Shown here: piece by piece, positions 43,739 to 55,689 of the stretch
Layout of the letters: each line of letters starts with the position of its first letter
How positions within the stretch are numbered: position 1 is the stretch's first letter
Assembly: GCA_030068075.1 (NCBI GenBank)
Contig: CM057829.1
Location: forward strand, 78,923,132-78,987,131
Length of the DNA: 64,000 nucleotides
Direction: 5' to 3'
From: Paguma larvata
Lineage: Eukaryota > Chordata > Mammalia > Carnivora > Viverridae
Notes under the pieces: model-generated
The model's database searches: none
Seen by the model: the letters and a program-made list of their open reading frames with translations, nothing else
Told to the model about the DNA's origin: nothing
Program-made: the position numbers and the translations under genes

Positions 43739-43944
43739 TAAAAAATATATTTATTTATTTTGAGAGAGAGAGAGAGAGAATGAGCAGGGGAGGGGCAGAG
43801 AGAAGGAGTGAGAGAATCCCAAGCAGGCTCCACACTGTCCGTGCAGAACCCGATGGTGGGGCTCGATCTCACGAATGGTGAGATCATGACCTGAGCTGAA
43901 ATCAAGAGTTGGACACTTAACTCACAGAGCCACCCAGGTGCCCC
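43739..43944 (-). mobile_element. SINEC, antisense, with TSD
   Basis: Flanked by TAAATCCATCTTTTTAT and TAAATCTCATTTTTAT. Confidence 0.92.
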
Positions 43945-43967
43945 TAAATCTCATTTTTATTCTTTTT

Positions 43968-44078
43968 TATTTTTAAGATTTTTTTTCAAGTAATCTCTAT
44001 GCCCAATGCAGGGCTTGAACTCACAACCCTGAGATCAAGAGTTAAATGCTCCACCGAGTGAGCCAGCCAGCTGCCCCT
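43968..44078 (-). mobile_element. short CAN-type SINE, antisense
   Basis: 'caagtaatctctatgcccaatgcagggcttgaactc...gagccagccagctgcccc'. TTTTTATTCTT before and TCTTTATTCTT after look like its duplication. Confidence 0.87.
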
Positions 44079-44094
44079 ATTTCATCTTTATTCT

Positions 44095-44846
44095 TATCCT
44101 TCAAAGGTTGACTATCTTTAAATCCCACCAGAAAATTTCTGTGTACCAAATGTATAACCAAGTATACTAACATTATTTTGAAAGTAACATCTAACATTAC
44201 CAATGTGAATGGCCTTTAAAAATTTTCTGTTCCAGTCAGCGGTTATTCCAACTAATAGTGAGACTCAAGGCATAACACCTGACAACTTCTGAAGCTGCTG
44301 ATGCAGGGAATGCAGGAGGTGCCGCATAGGTGTCCGACCTTGCCAGGTAGGCCGCACTGTGCCACCGCACAGCCCACCTAGCTTCGTTTTCTCTTTTTTC
44401 TTCACCTCCCTACAGCTGTCATTAGTTTGAAGTACAGAAAAAAATGTTCAGAATGTACAGTGGTCCACAAATAGATATCATCAGAGTTCTTGAAGATATT
44501 TTCACCTGGAGGAACTCAAATATTGATAATTTATAGAATTTCTTTTCTTCTTTGTTAATCTAAAAAATTGCCCACTACATTGTTACGATGAATATAGTCT
44601 GGAAACAAACCTAGTGTTTTGTTTCGTTCATTTCATTTTGGCTTGAAATTATTTGTGCTTTCAATCTGACTCCTTTGCAGCCTACACTGAGGAGGTCTGA
44701 TTTAACTGTATTCTGTATTCTGACCTGATCAGAATTTTTGTACTTTGAGTTATCAAGAGGGTCGACGTAAAGTGAGAAATTCGTCAAGTTTATAAATTGT
44801 CAGAAAGCAACAATCCTAATACACTCTGTACATATGAGTAGAAGCA
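44095..44846. other. unique sequence
   Basis: Nothing recognised. Confidence 0.5.
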
Positions 44847-44864
44847 TGGAAATACAACTTATTT

Positions 44865-45064
44865 TTTTTTAATATTTATTCATTTTTGAGAGAGAGAGAG
44901 AGCATGAGTGGAGGAGGGGCAGAGAGCGAGGGAGGCACAGAATCTGAAGCAGGCTCCAGGCTCTGAGCCATCAGCACAGAGCCCGACGTGAGGCTCGACT
45001 TCATGAAGAGATCATGACCTGAGCCGAAGCTGGACGCTCAACCGACTGAGCCACCCAAGTGCCC
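44865..45064 (-). mobile_element. SINEC, antisense, 18-bp perfect TSD
   Basis: Duplication TGGAAATACAACTTATTT at 44847-44864 and 45065-45082. Among the youngest-looking insertions here. Confidence 0.95.
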
Positions 45065-45082
45065 TGGAAATACAACTTATTT

Positions 45083-45445
45083 AGGAAAGAAATACTAGGA
45101 GCCTGAATTTAGGATCTGAACATTTCCTATTTAAACAAAAAAGGGAAAAGATGAGGGCACATATGGCTCTCATTTCGTAACTGTTTTCCGATTAAGAGTT
45201 GCTCTACTCTAAATTCTGATTGTGAAGCTGGGAGCTAAAAGAAAGCAATCTAAAACACACTTATTTCCGTTCAAGCTGTACGTTAGCATCTGTACTGGCA
45301 TGCATATGATTGGAACGTGGAGAGGCGAATCAGCACCCTTGTTTCTGGTCAATTGGCAGAAATAAAGACATCAAAGGAAATAGACAAACTGGGCAGGAAA
45401 TCAAAGCCGCATGGGTTTTTCATTTAGTAGTCATTCTAGGTCTCT
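45083..45445. other. unique sequence
   Basis: Nothing recognised. Confidence 0.5.
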
Positions 45446-45458
45446 CCGCAGTTTTTTA

Positions 45459-45676
45459 TTTATGTATTTAAATTTTTTTTAATGTTTATTTATTTTTGAC
45501 AGAGAGAGAGAGAGAGCTCACGCGAGCGTGAGTGGGGGAGGGGCAGAGAGAGAGAGAGAAGGAGACACAGAATCCAGAGCTGTCAGCACAGAGCCTGATG
45601 TGGGACTCAAACTCACAAACCGTGATATCATGGCCTGAGCTGAGGTCAGACGGTTAACTGAGCCACCCAGGCGCCC
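45459..45676 (-). mobile_element. SINEC, antisense, with TSD
   Basis: Flanked by CCGCAGTTTTTTA and CCGCAGCTTTTTA. Confidence 0.93.
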
Positions 45677-46009
45677 CCGCAGCTTTTTAAAATGGAATTG
45701 TCCTCCCCCAGTTGCTGTCTGTAAAAGATCCCCTGCCTCTCTCTCTGTCTCAAAAATAAACGTTTGACAACAAAATAAAACAAAAAATTAGGAAAACACA
45801 CAAAAATAGGAAGACACACACAGAACTTTTTCTATAGCCTGTATTAATGAGCTCTGAGCATTATATATTTCCTTCCTGCGTTTTCTTAATATTTCATTTC
45901 TTTGTTGTACAGTTTATAGCTATGCTATTTGTGTAAAGCATATTCATTTTCCTTTATTTCTAAATCCTTTTAAGAGTTTAATTAAAACATTTTTCCTTTT
46001 TTATTAAAA

Positions 46010-46180
46010 AGTGAAAGTTTTTTTTGTTTGTTTGTTTTTTCTCAACTGTAAAAGTAATTTGAAACTGTTACAGGAAATTGGGAAATAATCCCAAACATCC
46101 ATAATCCTATTACTCAGCAGCAAACACCTTTAATATTTTGGTTTATTATCTTGACATTGAAAAAAAATACTTGAGACATT
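46010..46180 (-). mobile_element. old L1 fragment (tentative)
   Basis: 'gaaataatcccaaacatccataatcctattactcagcagcaaacacc' resembles old L1 3' wording. Confidence 0.4.
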
Positions 46181-46354
46181 ATACCATCAATGGTTCTTAG
46201 TCGTCATGGACTCTTTGAAAAAACATTAAAAAGCCAAATTAATAACTCTTATTGTATACATAAATATATCTAACTCTTTTTTCCTACTAACCATTGTAAA
46301 ATAAACACTTCTTTATCATTGTTGATTCTCGTGAATGTCTAAATTTGCTGATTG

Positions 46355-46745
46355 GTATGGGCTGAATTGTGTTCCCCCAAGATTCATATGTGGAAGTCCT
46401 AACTCCCATTACCCTCTAGCGTGACTTTATTTGGTGATGAGGTCTCTACGGAAGTAATCAAGTCGAAGTGAAGTCATTAGGGTGGACTCTAGTCCACATG
46501 ACAGGTATCCTTTATAAAGAGAGGCCATTCGGAGGCTGACATCCGCACAGGGAAGATGCTGTGCAGAGACATAGAGAAAGTGGCCATCCGTAAGCCAAGG
46601 AGAAGGGCCCTTCCCACATCGCTCTCAGAAGGAACTGATCCTGCCGGCCTCAGAACTTCTGGCCTCAGAACCATGGACAGTAAATTTCTGCTATCGAAGT
46701 CATCCACTTTGTGCTACTTGGTTATAGCAGCCCTAACAAACCAGT
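46355..46745 (+). mobile_element. MaLR LTR (MLT1/MST-like), sense
   Basis: 'gtatgggctgaattgtgttcccccaagattcatatg' to 'acttggttatagcagccctaacaaaccagtaca' spans essentially a whole MLT1/MST-type LTR. Open frames inside are incidental. Confidence 0.9.
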
Positions 46746-46779
46746 ACACAATTTTATCATCTTATGTGATACAGATATT

Positions 46780-47040
46780 TGGATAAATAATTACTTTGTG
46801 CGGGGCACTATGCCAGATGTTGGGAATACTGAGTCAGTGAAGTCAAGTTCACTGTCCTTAAGGTGCTGAGATTAGCACATAATGTATAGAACTCTGGTCA
46901 TGCTATGATAGGCAATGCAATCAAGTTGAATTTATTAACAAATCAATTCTAGGAGGCCAGAGCCGGGCCGGGGTGAGGGCACACTTCCCAGAAATACCAC
47001 TTGAGCTGAGTTTTGAAGAAGCAATAGGAGCCTACTTAAC
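46780..47040 (-). mobile_element. old L2-type repeat
   Basis: 'ttactttgtgcggggcactatgccagatgttgggaatactgag' and 'ccacttgagctgagttttgaagaagcaataggag' belong to the same old repeat type as 174-330. Confidence 0.55.
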
Positions 47041-47203
47041 TATTCTGTTGTTGATTGAACATTAGGGTATTTTCAGTTTCCTATATTTTGGTTTTTTTTT
47101 TTTTAAGAGTAGATTACCATCCTGAGATAAGGATAGGAACCTTGAAACATTTTGAGGGTAATGTAATATTCCACCATGTGGAGAATTCCTGTTTTAATTT
47201 TTT

Positions 47204-47431
47204 AAATTTTTTTTTTAATGTTTGTTTATTTTTAAGAGAGAGAGAGAGAGAGAGAGACAGAATGTGAGTGGGAGAGGGGCAGAGAGAGAGAGAGGGAGAC
47301 ACAGAATCCGAAGCAGGCTCCAGGCTCTGAGCTGTCAGCACAGAGCCTGATGCAGGGCTCGAACTCATGAACCATGAGATCATGACCTGAGCCGAAGTTG
47401 GCACTTAACTGACTAAGCCACCAGGTGCCCC
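47204..47431 (-). mobile_element. SINEC, antisense
   Basis: (GA)n at 47236-47258; near-consensus body. ATTCCTGTTTTAATT and ATCCCTGGTTAATT flank it. Confidence 0.92.
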
Positions 47432-47560
47432 TCGGATCCCTGGTTAATTGAATCATGCTCTTTTACTGGATGCAAGTTCCCCTGATGTCTGTTTCCAGTG
47501 TTTTTTGCTGTTACAAATAATCGTGTAATGTATATCTTTATTTGCATATAGGTTTTTCTT

Positions 47561-47730
47561 TTTTTTTCTTAGAGCATGAGTGAGTGAGGGGCAGAGAGAG
47601 AGAGGGAGAGAGAGTTCAGAGCCCACAGCAGGGCTCCAGCTCACATGTAGTGGGGCTCGAACTCATGAACTGTGAGATCATGACCTGAGTGAAGTCAGCC
47701 ACCTAACCGACTAAGCCACCCAGGTGCCCC
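47561..47730 (-). mobile_element. SINEC, antisense, rearranged
   Basis: Contains the antisense head and B-box (TGGGGCTCGAACTCATGAAC) but a shortened middle. Confidence 0.85.
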
Positions 47731-47775
47731 TGCATGAAGCTTACTTTAAATAAATTAATTAAATAAATAAATAAG

Positions 47776-49500
47776 AGCAACCATCATCTGCAATGTAGGG
47801 TATTTCTCTAAATTTTTTTCTTTGCATTTAAAAAATATAATAATACTTAACCTCACTAACAATAAATGAAATACAGAGTTAATAAGAATCAGGTTCTCCC
47901 TCCCCTCCATCAAGTTCTCAAAGATAAAACAAAACAGTAGGAAGATGGGCACTTCCCTATGATGTTGGTGGGGGTATATATTGGAGGGTAACTTGTCAGT
48001 AATTACCAAAATTATATAACCCATACCTCACTCATTTCCTCTGCTGACTTTAGGAAAATAAGAGTGTTGATAACTTTTATAACAATGTCATTTGGTATTG
48101 TGGTGCTGGTGCTGGTGCTGGTATTGGTGGTACTGGTGGTTGTACTGGTGGTAGTGGTGCTGGTGTCTTCTCCTATATGAGGAGGCTTGACGAAGTCACG
48201 TCCGAGTCAGCTTTGTACCCAGAACAGTGCCGAGGGGGCAGTGTGGGCCGCAGCAATTCCCATGATGCTTCCACAACTCAGGCAGAGAGGTCCACTTCCC
48301 AGGGAAGGAAGGACTTTTACCCTTCCCTTCGTAAGCTGGAAATGGGGCCAGCAGGCCCTCGCGGGCACATTTGGAAGGGACTCCCTCCTTTTCTTTGCTT
48401 TTGAAGTCCTAGACCAGCAGTGAGATTCTGCCCTATGAAATATTCATAAAATTCAATTGACCGTAAAACATTTTCTAAATGTAAGTGCTGTAAGTGACCC
48501 AAATTGTATTAGCAGCTTTTTGAGAAGTGGAGAGAGAAAGGAAAAGGAATTTAAGGGAACGGGATCCAGGGAGCCAACCTTGGCATTTTCAAACCACAAT
48601 AAATGGGTCATGGATCTGCATTTTGTAATTTCAGAAATGACTAATGCTTGGACTGTTTTTGAGCATTATCAGAGCGGCCCATCCCAGTATAAATCAGTCT
48701 TTCTACATTACACAGGCTTTGTTGCCCCTTTTAAAAATCCATATTTTCATATCATAGTCACTTTTGTTTCCAGCTCTAAAAATCCTGAGAATCTGTACTC
48801 AAGGTGATTTCTCACATTAGATGCTAAAGAAGTCATGGAAGCCCAGTTGGCCTCCGGGTGAGAATGCGAGTCCCCAGACGTGGCCCTCCCAGGAGAGTTC
48901 CCTTACCCACGGACTCCCAGGGGCCAGAGATTTTCATTGTTAGAAAACTCTCCTGTGCTTGTGCAGATGCTGTCTCATCCAACCGTCAATCCTTTGTTCT
49001 GCTGTCTGGAGCCCCCAGAATAAATCTACTCTTCGTATCTTTCATTTATGGAGGATGGCCATTTCTCCGCCCCCTCCTTGTCCAAATCATTTCTTTCTCA
49101 TAAGACAGGATTCCTAGAATTTTTGCTGTCTTGGTTACCCAATGTTCTCTGTAGAATAGTATGCAGGCCACCTAGTCTCCTTCATCCAGCTACGTTCATA
49201 ATACTGCCTTCCTGGTAATGAATCCTACAATTAAGTTTGTTCGTTTGTTTGTTTTTGGCATCCGCGTCACACCGTCGTCTCCTATCGACTTGGAAACAAA
49301 CTAAAACCCCAGAGCAGTCGCTCTTTGAGCTTAAATGAAAGATGTAGCCTCTATTTCTCTGAAATCTTTTTTCCTTTGGGCACATTTTTTTCAACCTAGA
49401 CTGCTTTTGGAATTCTGATTCTGTCATCTTATCTGAAGCATTCATCTCTCCCAGCATGGTGTCAGTCAGATCATTTGAAAAGCCTGCCCGCCCATTGCTG
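47776..49500. other. unique sequence, ~1.7 kb
   Basis: No interspersed repeat recognised apart from the CTGGTG tract at 48092-48165. Open frames around 48177-49103 overlap on both strands and have no splice-bounded coding signal. Confidence 0.5.
48092..48165. repeat. imperfect (GGTGCT/GGT)n repeat
   Basis: Repeating TGGTGC, TGGTGG and TGGTAT units on the plus strand for about 74 bases. Confidence 0.85.
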
Positions 49501-50940
49501 ATGTATTTACCTAGGCTCAGGGCTTGAAGAGGGTGACAAATCCCTCATAATGAGTTTGCCGGATGCCTGCTGGCAGCCAGCCGATTCAAGGCTCCGTGGA
49601 GTAGAGAGAAGGACAAAACCTAGGGCCTTGCTGCCCAAAGCTGCCCAAAGGGGCCCTGGCCACCGGAGTTGGAGGAACTTCGGTTCGATCATTGACATGT
49701 AAATTGCTGAGGGGCCCCAAGCTGATCCTCAGCAGACCCTCCCACGGGCTCTCCAAGCACACAGAGCCCCGGCCTGGGAGGGCTGCAGCGAGGCCCCTGG
49801 GCATCCTGGCTGCAGAGGTAAGTCCCCACATGAGCTGTGTTATAAAACTGTTCCATTTGGGGCAGTGATCGCAGGCTGGAAAGTTCTCCCAGCCACATCC
49901 AGTGGGAGTGGTCTCTTTGGACCTCACTCTGTCCTCGATGTAAACATAGGCCCCATAAAGGTTTTTGAAATGAAAAGGAATACTAAGAAGAAACAATCAC
50001 GTTTGCCCAAATGTATGTGCATATATAAGAACTTCTTGAATTTTACCGGAAATATCTGTAGGCTAATTTTATTCTTCTCATTGTATTTTCTGGAGTCCAG
50101 CTCTCTCTCCCTCTTTCTCCTCTTCTCTGTCTCTAAACTTCTTTACCTTTCCTCCCCCTCTCCCTTTTCTTGTAGTGATGATAAATTGTGCAACTCATAA
50201 AGGAAATATTGCTAAGTGCTCTACAAGTTAGAGAAACAAGGGAAAAATCACATACCATTAGAAGAATCACACGAATGAACCTCTGCTAAAAAGTGGGGAT
50301 ATGCTGATTTTTTCCCCCTCCGAAACTTCAGCGGACATGTTTACGTAGTGCAAGTGTCCTAAATGTAACAACGTGAGTGATAAAATTTATGGTGCTCTTA
50401 TCATATAAGAAGGTGTAGGTCATGCTTTGGACTGATTTTGCTACAGATCCTTTAAGAAGTAGCAAGAAATTATTTAAATTACAAGTTTAGATTTTACATT
50501 CAGAGTGAGTGCCAAATCCAGTTAGAGGAGAATCTTGATTTTAAAAAGTCTTGAAATAAAGAGTTTCATTTGGTAAAATAAATATCCCACATAGGACCCA
50601 CTTTCCTGACTTCTTGCAGAGATGGTGCTTTTAGGAAAACATTTTCTTAATAAAATGCAAATATTTCCAGATCCCCCTCCACCTCTTGCCCTTTCTCCTT
50701 CTCTCTCTCTCTCTCTCCCTGTCTCATAGATACTCATCTTTGTAGTATGACTTCAGTACAACAATGCATCCTGAAGCCTTGATTGGTGGTTGTTAGTTCA
50801 TATACTTTTTTGCTCTTTTTTAAAGTAATTATATTCATAGAATTCTTTTATATTAGAATATCCACAATGAAATTGAAAGAAAAAAGCTCATTCAATTAGT
50901 CTAAGATGCATAAATCCTCTCATTAAGTACAACGTCTATT
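49501..50940. other. unique sequence with lone strong donor
   Basis: A perfect plus-strand donor GCAGAG|GTAAGT follows 49817. On the opposite strand, GCCTAG|GTAAAT ends at about 49511. Neither has a clear partner acceptor. A GA/CT-rich run lies at 50698-50717. Confidence 0.45.
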
Positions 50941-50941
50941 T

Positions 50942-51143
50942 AAAAATTAAAAAAAATATATTTATTCTCTGAGAGAGAGAGAGATAGTGCGAGCAGAGGA
51001 GTGACAGAGCGGGAGACACAGAATCCGAAGCAGGCTCCACACTCTGAGCTGTCTGCAGGACCCTGGGCTCCAACTCACTAACCTCGAGATCATGACCTGA
51101 GCCGAAGTCAGACGCTTAACCGACTGAGCCACCCAGGCGCCCC
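50942..51143 (-). mobile_element. SINEC, antisense
   Basis: GTCTATTT lies on both sides. Ends GAGCCACCCAGGCGCCCC. Confidence 0.92.
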
Positions 51144-51313
51144 AGCTATAAAGTCTATTTTTAAGTGTCTCATGCTCTAACGAACATAGGGGAGTTTGGT
51201 ACAGTGGAAAGAACACAAAACTAACTGTTGCGAGATACAGGATCTGTGTCTAGCTACCTAAGTGGCTGTGGGGAAATGACTAACTTCCCTGAACCTCAGT
51301 GATGGACTAAATC

Positions 51314-51427
51314 AATGGTTCTCAACCGGGGGTGGTAATGTCCCTTAAGGGGGGGCACTTGGAAATGTTTAGGGGGAACATTTTTAATTGTCACAGTGTA
51401 TAGGGGCACTAGTGGTTGAGAACCCCA
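51314..51427. mobile_element. hAT/Charlie-type DNA element
   Basis: Inverted repeats TGGTTCTCAACC (from 51317) and GGTTGAGAACCCC (ending 51427) enclose about 90 bases with 'gaaatgtttagggggaacatttttaattgtcaca', the MER5-type core wording. Confidence 0.8.
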
Positions 51428-52410
51428 GAAATTAGAAATCTTGAAATGCCACGCAGTCCAGTGAAGAATTGGCCTACTTCAAATGCCAATGGCATACCAA
51501 CTGAGAAACATTTGAGTGGATGCTCACTACGACCCTTTCAGCTCAGTTTCTCTCAAGTTCATAAGCAGAGCATTGCAAACAGCTGAAGTGATACTGAACT
51601 ATTACACTTAGTGTCTGTACCTCACGTTTAGCATTAAACACTGTGTCGTTGGAAGTGAAGTCAGACCCAGTAGTGCTGGGACAGGGCCCTTATGCCATGG
51701 CGACTGGGAGTCAGAGCTTTATTGCTGGGGTCAATTCCCTGCTCTAAGCACAGAAAAAGAACTGATACTGTTCAAAAACAGGGGCAGAGCCAGGCCTGGG
51801 TTTTTTTGGTTGACTTTGGATTTTCCTTTATGTCCTTCTTTCCTCAGAGTGATGAAGTGGGTTTATTGTGGCCACAGGCCTGGCATCTAGGGCCTGGACT
51901 CTTCCGCTTAGAGGAAGGCAGCTGTCTCATCGCACTGCCCTGTGCCGGGCGCTGTCTGTTGGGAAGGGGTCATTGTGGAGGCAGCTGGTGCCCTGAAAAT
52001 CTGCCTGCCGGTGGTCAGAGGTCAGACCAGAGGCGACGAGGCAGAAGGGGATTTGGGCTGGAATAAAAATTCATGGGGATTCGGAATTCTTAGATCGTTT
52101 GGTGTGATTAAATTACTTTTTATTTGACACCGAAGTCCTTTTAAATCAAAGTCTCACATAAAAACTTCTCTTAGGATTGTCTTTTTTGTAAAAAGCAATA
52201 GAGATATGAGCTAACAAATCCTCACCAGAAATTTGCTCTGATGTTGTACATATATCTAACTCTCAGTAACTAAACTGTAAGATAACCTGGAACATGGTTT
52301 TAAATTGACATGTTGTTTGTAATTACACAAATAATGTATTTAACTAAAAAAATTCAAATAACCAAAAAAAACCATACATATGTATATGTATCCCATACTA
52401 TATAATAATG
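51428..52410. other. unique sequence with possible terminal exon
   Basis: Mostly unrecognised. An L2-like scrap (CTGTGCCGGGCGCTGT) lies near 51940-51955. Confidence 0.45.
51848..52085 (+). other. candidate 3' terminal exon
   Basis: A strong acceptor (TCCTTCTTTCCTCAG|, AG at 51846-51847) precedes an open frame of about 70 codons. The frame stops at the TAA inside GGAATAAA, and that AATAAA (52062-52067) could serve as poly(A) signal. The peptide is not recognised and may be chance coding of GC-rich DNA. Confidence 0.2.
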
Positions 52411-52411
52411 A

Positions 52412-52414
52412 CTA

Positions 52415-52451
<37 letters not shown>
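52412..52451. repeat. (GT)n(AT)n microsatellite
   Basis: Nine or so GT units followed by about ten TA units at the T-rich end of an L1. Confidence 0.92.
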
Positions 52452-52695
52452 TTTTTTTTTAATTTACATCCAAGTTAGCATATAGTGCAATAATGATTTC
52501 AGGAGTAGATTCCTTAATGCCCATTTCTTATTTAGCCCATCCCCCCTCCTACAACCCCTCCAGTAACTCTCTGTTTGTTCCCCATATTTAAGAGTCTCTT
52601 ATGTTTTGCCCCCCTCCCTGTTCTTATATTATTTTTGCTTCCCCTTCCTTACGTTCATCTGTTCTTTGTCTTAAAATCCTCATATAAGTGAAGTG
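52452..52695 (-). mobile_element. L1 3' UTR fragment, antisense
   Basis: 'tttttaatttacatccaagttagcatatagtgcaataatgatttcaggagtagattcc' is nearly the same as the start of the L1 at 40997, so it is the same young subfamily with severe 5' truncation. Confidence 0.88.
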
Positions 52696-52699
52696 TTTT

Positions 52700-52806
52700 T
52701 GTTTTTGTTTTAAATTAAGTGGGCTCCACGTCTAACATGGGGCTTGAACTCACAGCCCTGAGATCAAGAGTTGCATGCTTCACCAACTGAACCAGCCAGG
52801 CGCCCC
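52700..52806 (-). mobile_element. short CAN-type SINE, antisense
   Basis: 'aagtgggctccacgtctaacatggggcttgaactc...accagccaggcgcccc'. Confidence 0.87.
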
Positions 52807-52914
52807 AGTAGGTGATGATTTATAACCTGCTTTGTTCATGTCACGTTATCTCACGAGCACATTTCTCTAACCTAGATATTGCATAATTTTACATGGCTGC
52901 TGGTGATCCGTTGG

Positions 52915-53140
52915 GAGAATGGAGTCCAAGTGCACAGACGTTAGAGTCAGACTCTGGCTTTCCTGCCTCAGTCCTGTCTCTTACTAGCTGGGTAATTCAC
53001 TTCTTTCTGCTTTGGTCTACCCTTCTGGAAAATGGGGAGAATAATATCCACTACATTGGAATGTTTTGAGAATTAAACGGGATAGTAGATGTTGAGTGAT
53101 TAGACAAGACTGTTGTATAAAGTAAGCACTCAATATCTGA
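52915..53140 (+). mobile_element. MIR SINE, nearly full length
   Basis: 'gttagagtcagactctggctttcctgcctcagtcctgtctcttactagctgggtaattcac...gtaagcactcaatatc' spans the MIR. Confidence 0.85.
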
Positions 53141-53234
53141 GAGATGCCATCATGTCTTTAGCATCGGCATCATTATATGACTGTGCCGTAACCAATCCCC
53201 TGGTTTAGACATTCTTGCAACTAAATCTTTTTTG

Positions 53235-53450
53235 ACATCCAGAGTTATTGCTTTCAGATCAGTTCCTCAAAGTTGAATTTCTAGGCCAAAGAGCAAACAA
53301 CAGTTTGAGTCTTTGGATACATATTGCTGAATTGCCTTCCAGGAAAATTGTCTCAGGACTCACTCCTACCAGACTTCCCTCTGCTGAATTAAAAAATTCA
53401 GCTTGGCTTCCTTCTAATATCCTGTGTGCTCTGGGACCCCCACCCCTTCC
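53235..53450 (-). mobile_element. old L1 fragment (tentative)
   Basis: 'cctcaaagttgaatttctaggccaaagagc...tattgctgaattgccttccagg' resembles 33430-34140. Confidence 0.45.
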
Positions 53451-54400
53451 AATAATTGGGAATGTGAACTAATTTAATATTGCTCTGGGGCAAGCATAAT
53501 TAGGGAAATGAATCAGCCAGAAAACAAAGTCAATAAAACATTTCATAGTCAAATAAAAAGACAAAGTAGATCGCCTGCCACTTGGTATTTTCTGTGCTAT
53601 CGCTTCTTCATTGATCAGGAATTATTTATGTGTGAGAGGATGTGAGCGTGTAACCTGTAAGTGTGGTCTTCACACTCTCTTCCCCCAACCCAACTTAACT
53701 TCTAGACATACTGGAAGGAAAAAAAAAACATCTTCAGGAACATAATAGGAAAGGTACGCGAATTACATAATTTATAAAGCACTGTCGGTCCCTTCATTCT
53801 GTGGTATGTAAACGTTACTTACTTCATTGTACAGTTTTTACTATTACCATGAAGCAGTTGCTGCAAGTTGGTATGTACAGATTTGGGATCCGTAGTGTAC
53901 CCTGTGCTACCTGACTTCGCAGCGAGTGCCGTGGCCCCGGGTCCTTGTTCAGCATGCCTGGGCCACCAGTTGCTGGGCGATGACTCAGTTCTCCCATGCA
54001 TCATTTCTCTCTGGAAGGCTGAGACCCCCAGTACGCCATGCCATGGCCTTCGGGTGTATCCAGCACAGTGTTGCTTGCTTCCGTTTTGTTCTCAGCTACC
54101 CACCCACTTGCCTTTGATTTTAAACACAAATCCAAACATGAACATTTAAACCACACGACCTAACATAATTATGAGGGAGACATCCAGATGCTTCCAAATA
54201 TGTTCAGTTTAGATTTTCATTAAGAACACAAAATTCTCATTGAGAATTCTCAGGTTTCTGAAAATCCATCTTAGGACCCCAGAACTATGCTTGGGAAAGG
54301 CTGGCCAAGATACTTTCGTTAATTATTTGCATTCTGAAAGGAAATGTCGGTTATATATTTTTATTATTTTTTTTGGATTGAATACTTGATTCATTTTTGC
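53451..54400. other. unique sequence
   Basis: Open frames at 53819-54149 on both strands are unrecognised; nothing else seen. Confidence 0.5.
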
Positions 54401-54404
54401 TCAA

Positions 54405-54857
54405 GAATAGTGGCTTTCAAACCTTGGACTATGACCTACTGTGAGAAACGCATTTTACGTAGTAACCTAGTGTGTACACATACAAGTATAAATACACAGG
54501 TGAAAAAAATGTTTCCTAAGATATATGGAAATTTTGATATTTTCTGCTCTATTTCTTTTTTTTTTAATGTTTATTTATTTTTGAGATAGAGAGGGACAGA
54601 GTGCACAGGCGAGCAGGGGAGGGGCAGAGGGAGGGGACAAAGGATCCTAAGCAGGCTCTGTGCTGACAGACGAGAGCCCGATACGGAGTTCGAACTGTAA
54701 GATTATGACCTAAGTTAAAGTCAGATACTTAACTGACTGAGCCACCCAGGCACCCCTTTTCTGTTCTGTTTCATTCTTCAAAATGTTGCTTGTGATCCAC
54801 CAACTTATTTCCATGACCCACAAATAGACCGTGACCCATGCTTTGGAAATTGTGTTC
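54405..54857. mobile_element. old DNA-transposon-like element split by a SINE
   Basis: 'gtggctttcaaaccttggactatgacctactgtgaga' on the left and 'gcttgtgatccaccaacttatttccatgacccac...catgctttggaaattg' on the right look like the two ends of one element with terminal inverted repeats. Confidence 0.5.
54557..54756 (-). mobile_element. SINEC, antisense, with TSD
   Basis: Flanked by TTCTGCTCTATTTCTT (54541-54556) and TTCTGTTCTGTTTCATT. Confidence 0.92.
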
Positions 54858-54859
54858 CT

Positions 54860-55476
54860 GAGGTGGTTTCTTGTTGAGCATGATCTGGCTGGTAACCTTG
54901 GTGGGGACTTACAGCCCTTTCGTGGTGGAAACGCATTACCTTCCTCTTAATGCTAGGTCCAGGGTGGGCTTTCCACGCCTGGAGCATCACCTCCGGAAGG
55001 GTCTCAGTGCCATGGGGCCGGCAGGAGGTGGAGGCAGAGTGCCTGTGTTGGTCGCCTGGTCACTTAAACAGCTCTGCTTTTGCAAACTTTCATCCTTCCC
55101 TGGACTGGCGGCTGCAGCTGGCAGCTCAGCCTGAGAGGGAAATTTTAAACAAAGACAATAATTCAATTTGAGTGTCCCTGAATCATGTCTTTGTCTCTGC
55201 TCTTGACAGAACAGAAGGAAGTTGTTCATTATTAAGGATGCCAGCTGCCCATGGATTGATCTATCTGTGGCCAGGGCTGGCTCACTTTCAAGTACGTAGA
55301 GAGGCGGCTCCCCCAGTCGGTGCATTCTGAAAGGGGTCCAGAAAAGATTTTCTTTAAAATGTCTTCTGATCCCTGGGTGCCGAAAATGTTACAATTAAGA
55401 GTTCATTCTTTTAAATTTTATAAGCTTTTTGGTCTCCCAAAGTTCCAGATTAATATAAAAATGCCTGATTATTCCA
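54860..55476. other. unique sequence
   Basis: Moderately GC-rich (54930-55130) with open frames on both strands. No gene recognised. Confidence 0.45.
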
Positions 55477-55685
55477 GGGGCACCTGGTGGCTCAGTGGGT
55501 TCAGTGTCCGACTCTTGGTTTCAGCTCAGGTCATGATCTCGTGGTTCGTGAGTTCGTGTCCCACTTCGGGCTCTGTGCTGATAGTGCAGAGCCTGCTTGG
55601 GATTCTCGCTCTCCTTTTCTCTCTGCCCCTCCCCTGCTTGTGCTATCTCTGTCTCTCAAAATAAATAAGTAAACTTAAAAAATTA
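55477..55685 (+). mobile_element. SINEC, sense
   Basis: Starts GGGGCACCTGGTGGCTCAGT; tail CTCAAAATAAATAAGTAAAC. Confidence 0.92.
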
Positions 55686-55689
55686 AAAA

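Noticed and set aside
46489..46786. Open frames in the LTR at 46.5 kb
   Set aside because: They fall entirely inside a MaLR LTR, which is non-coding.
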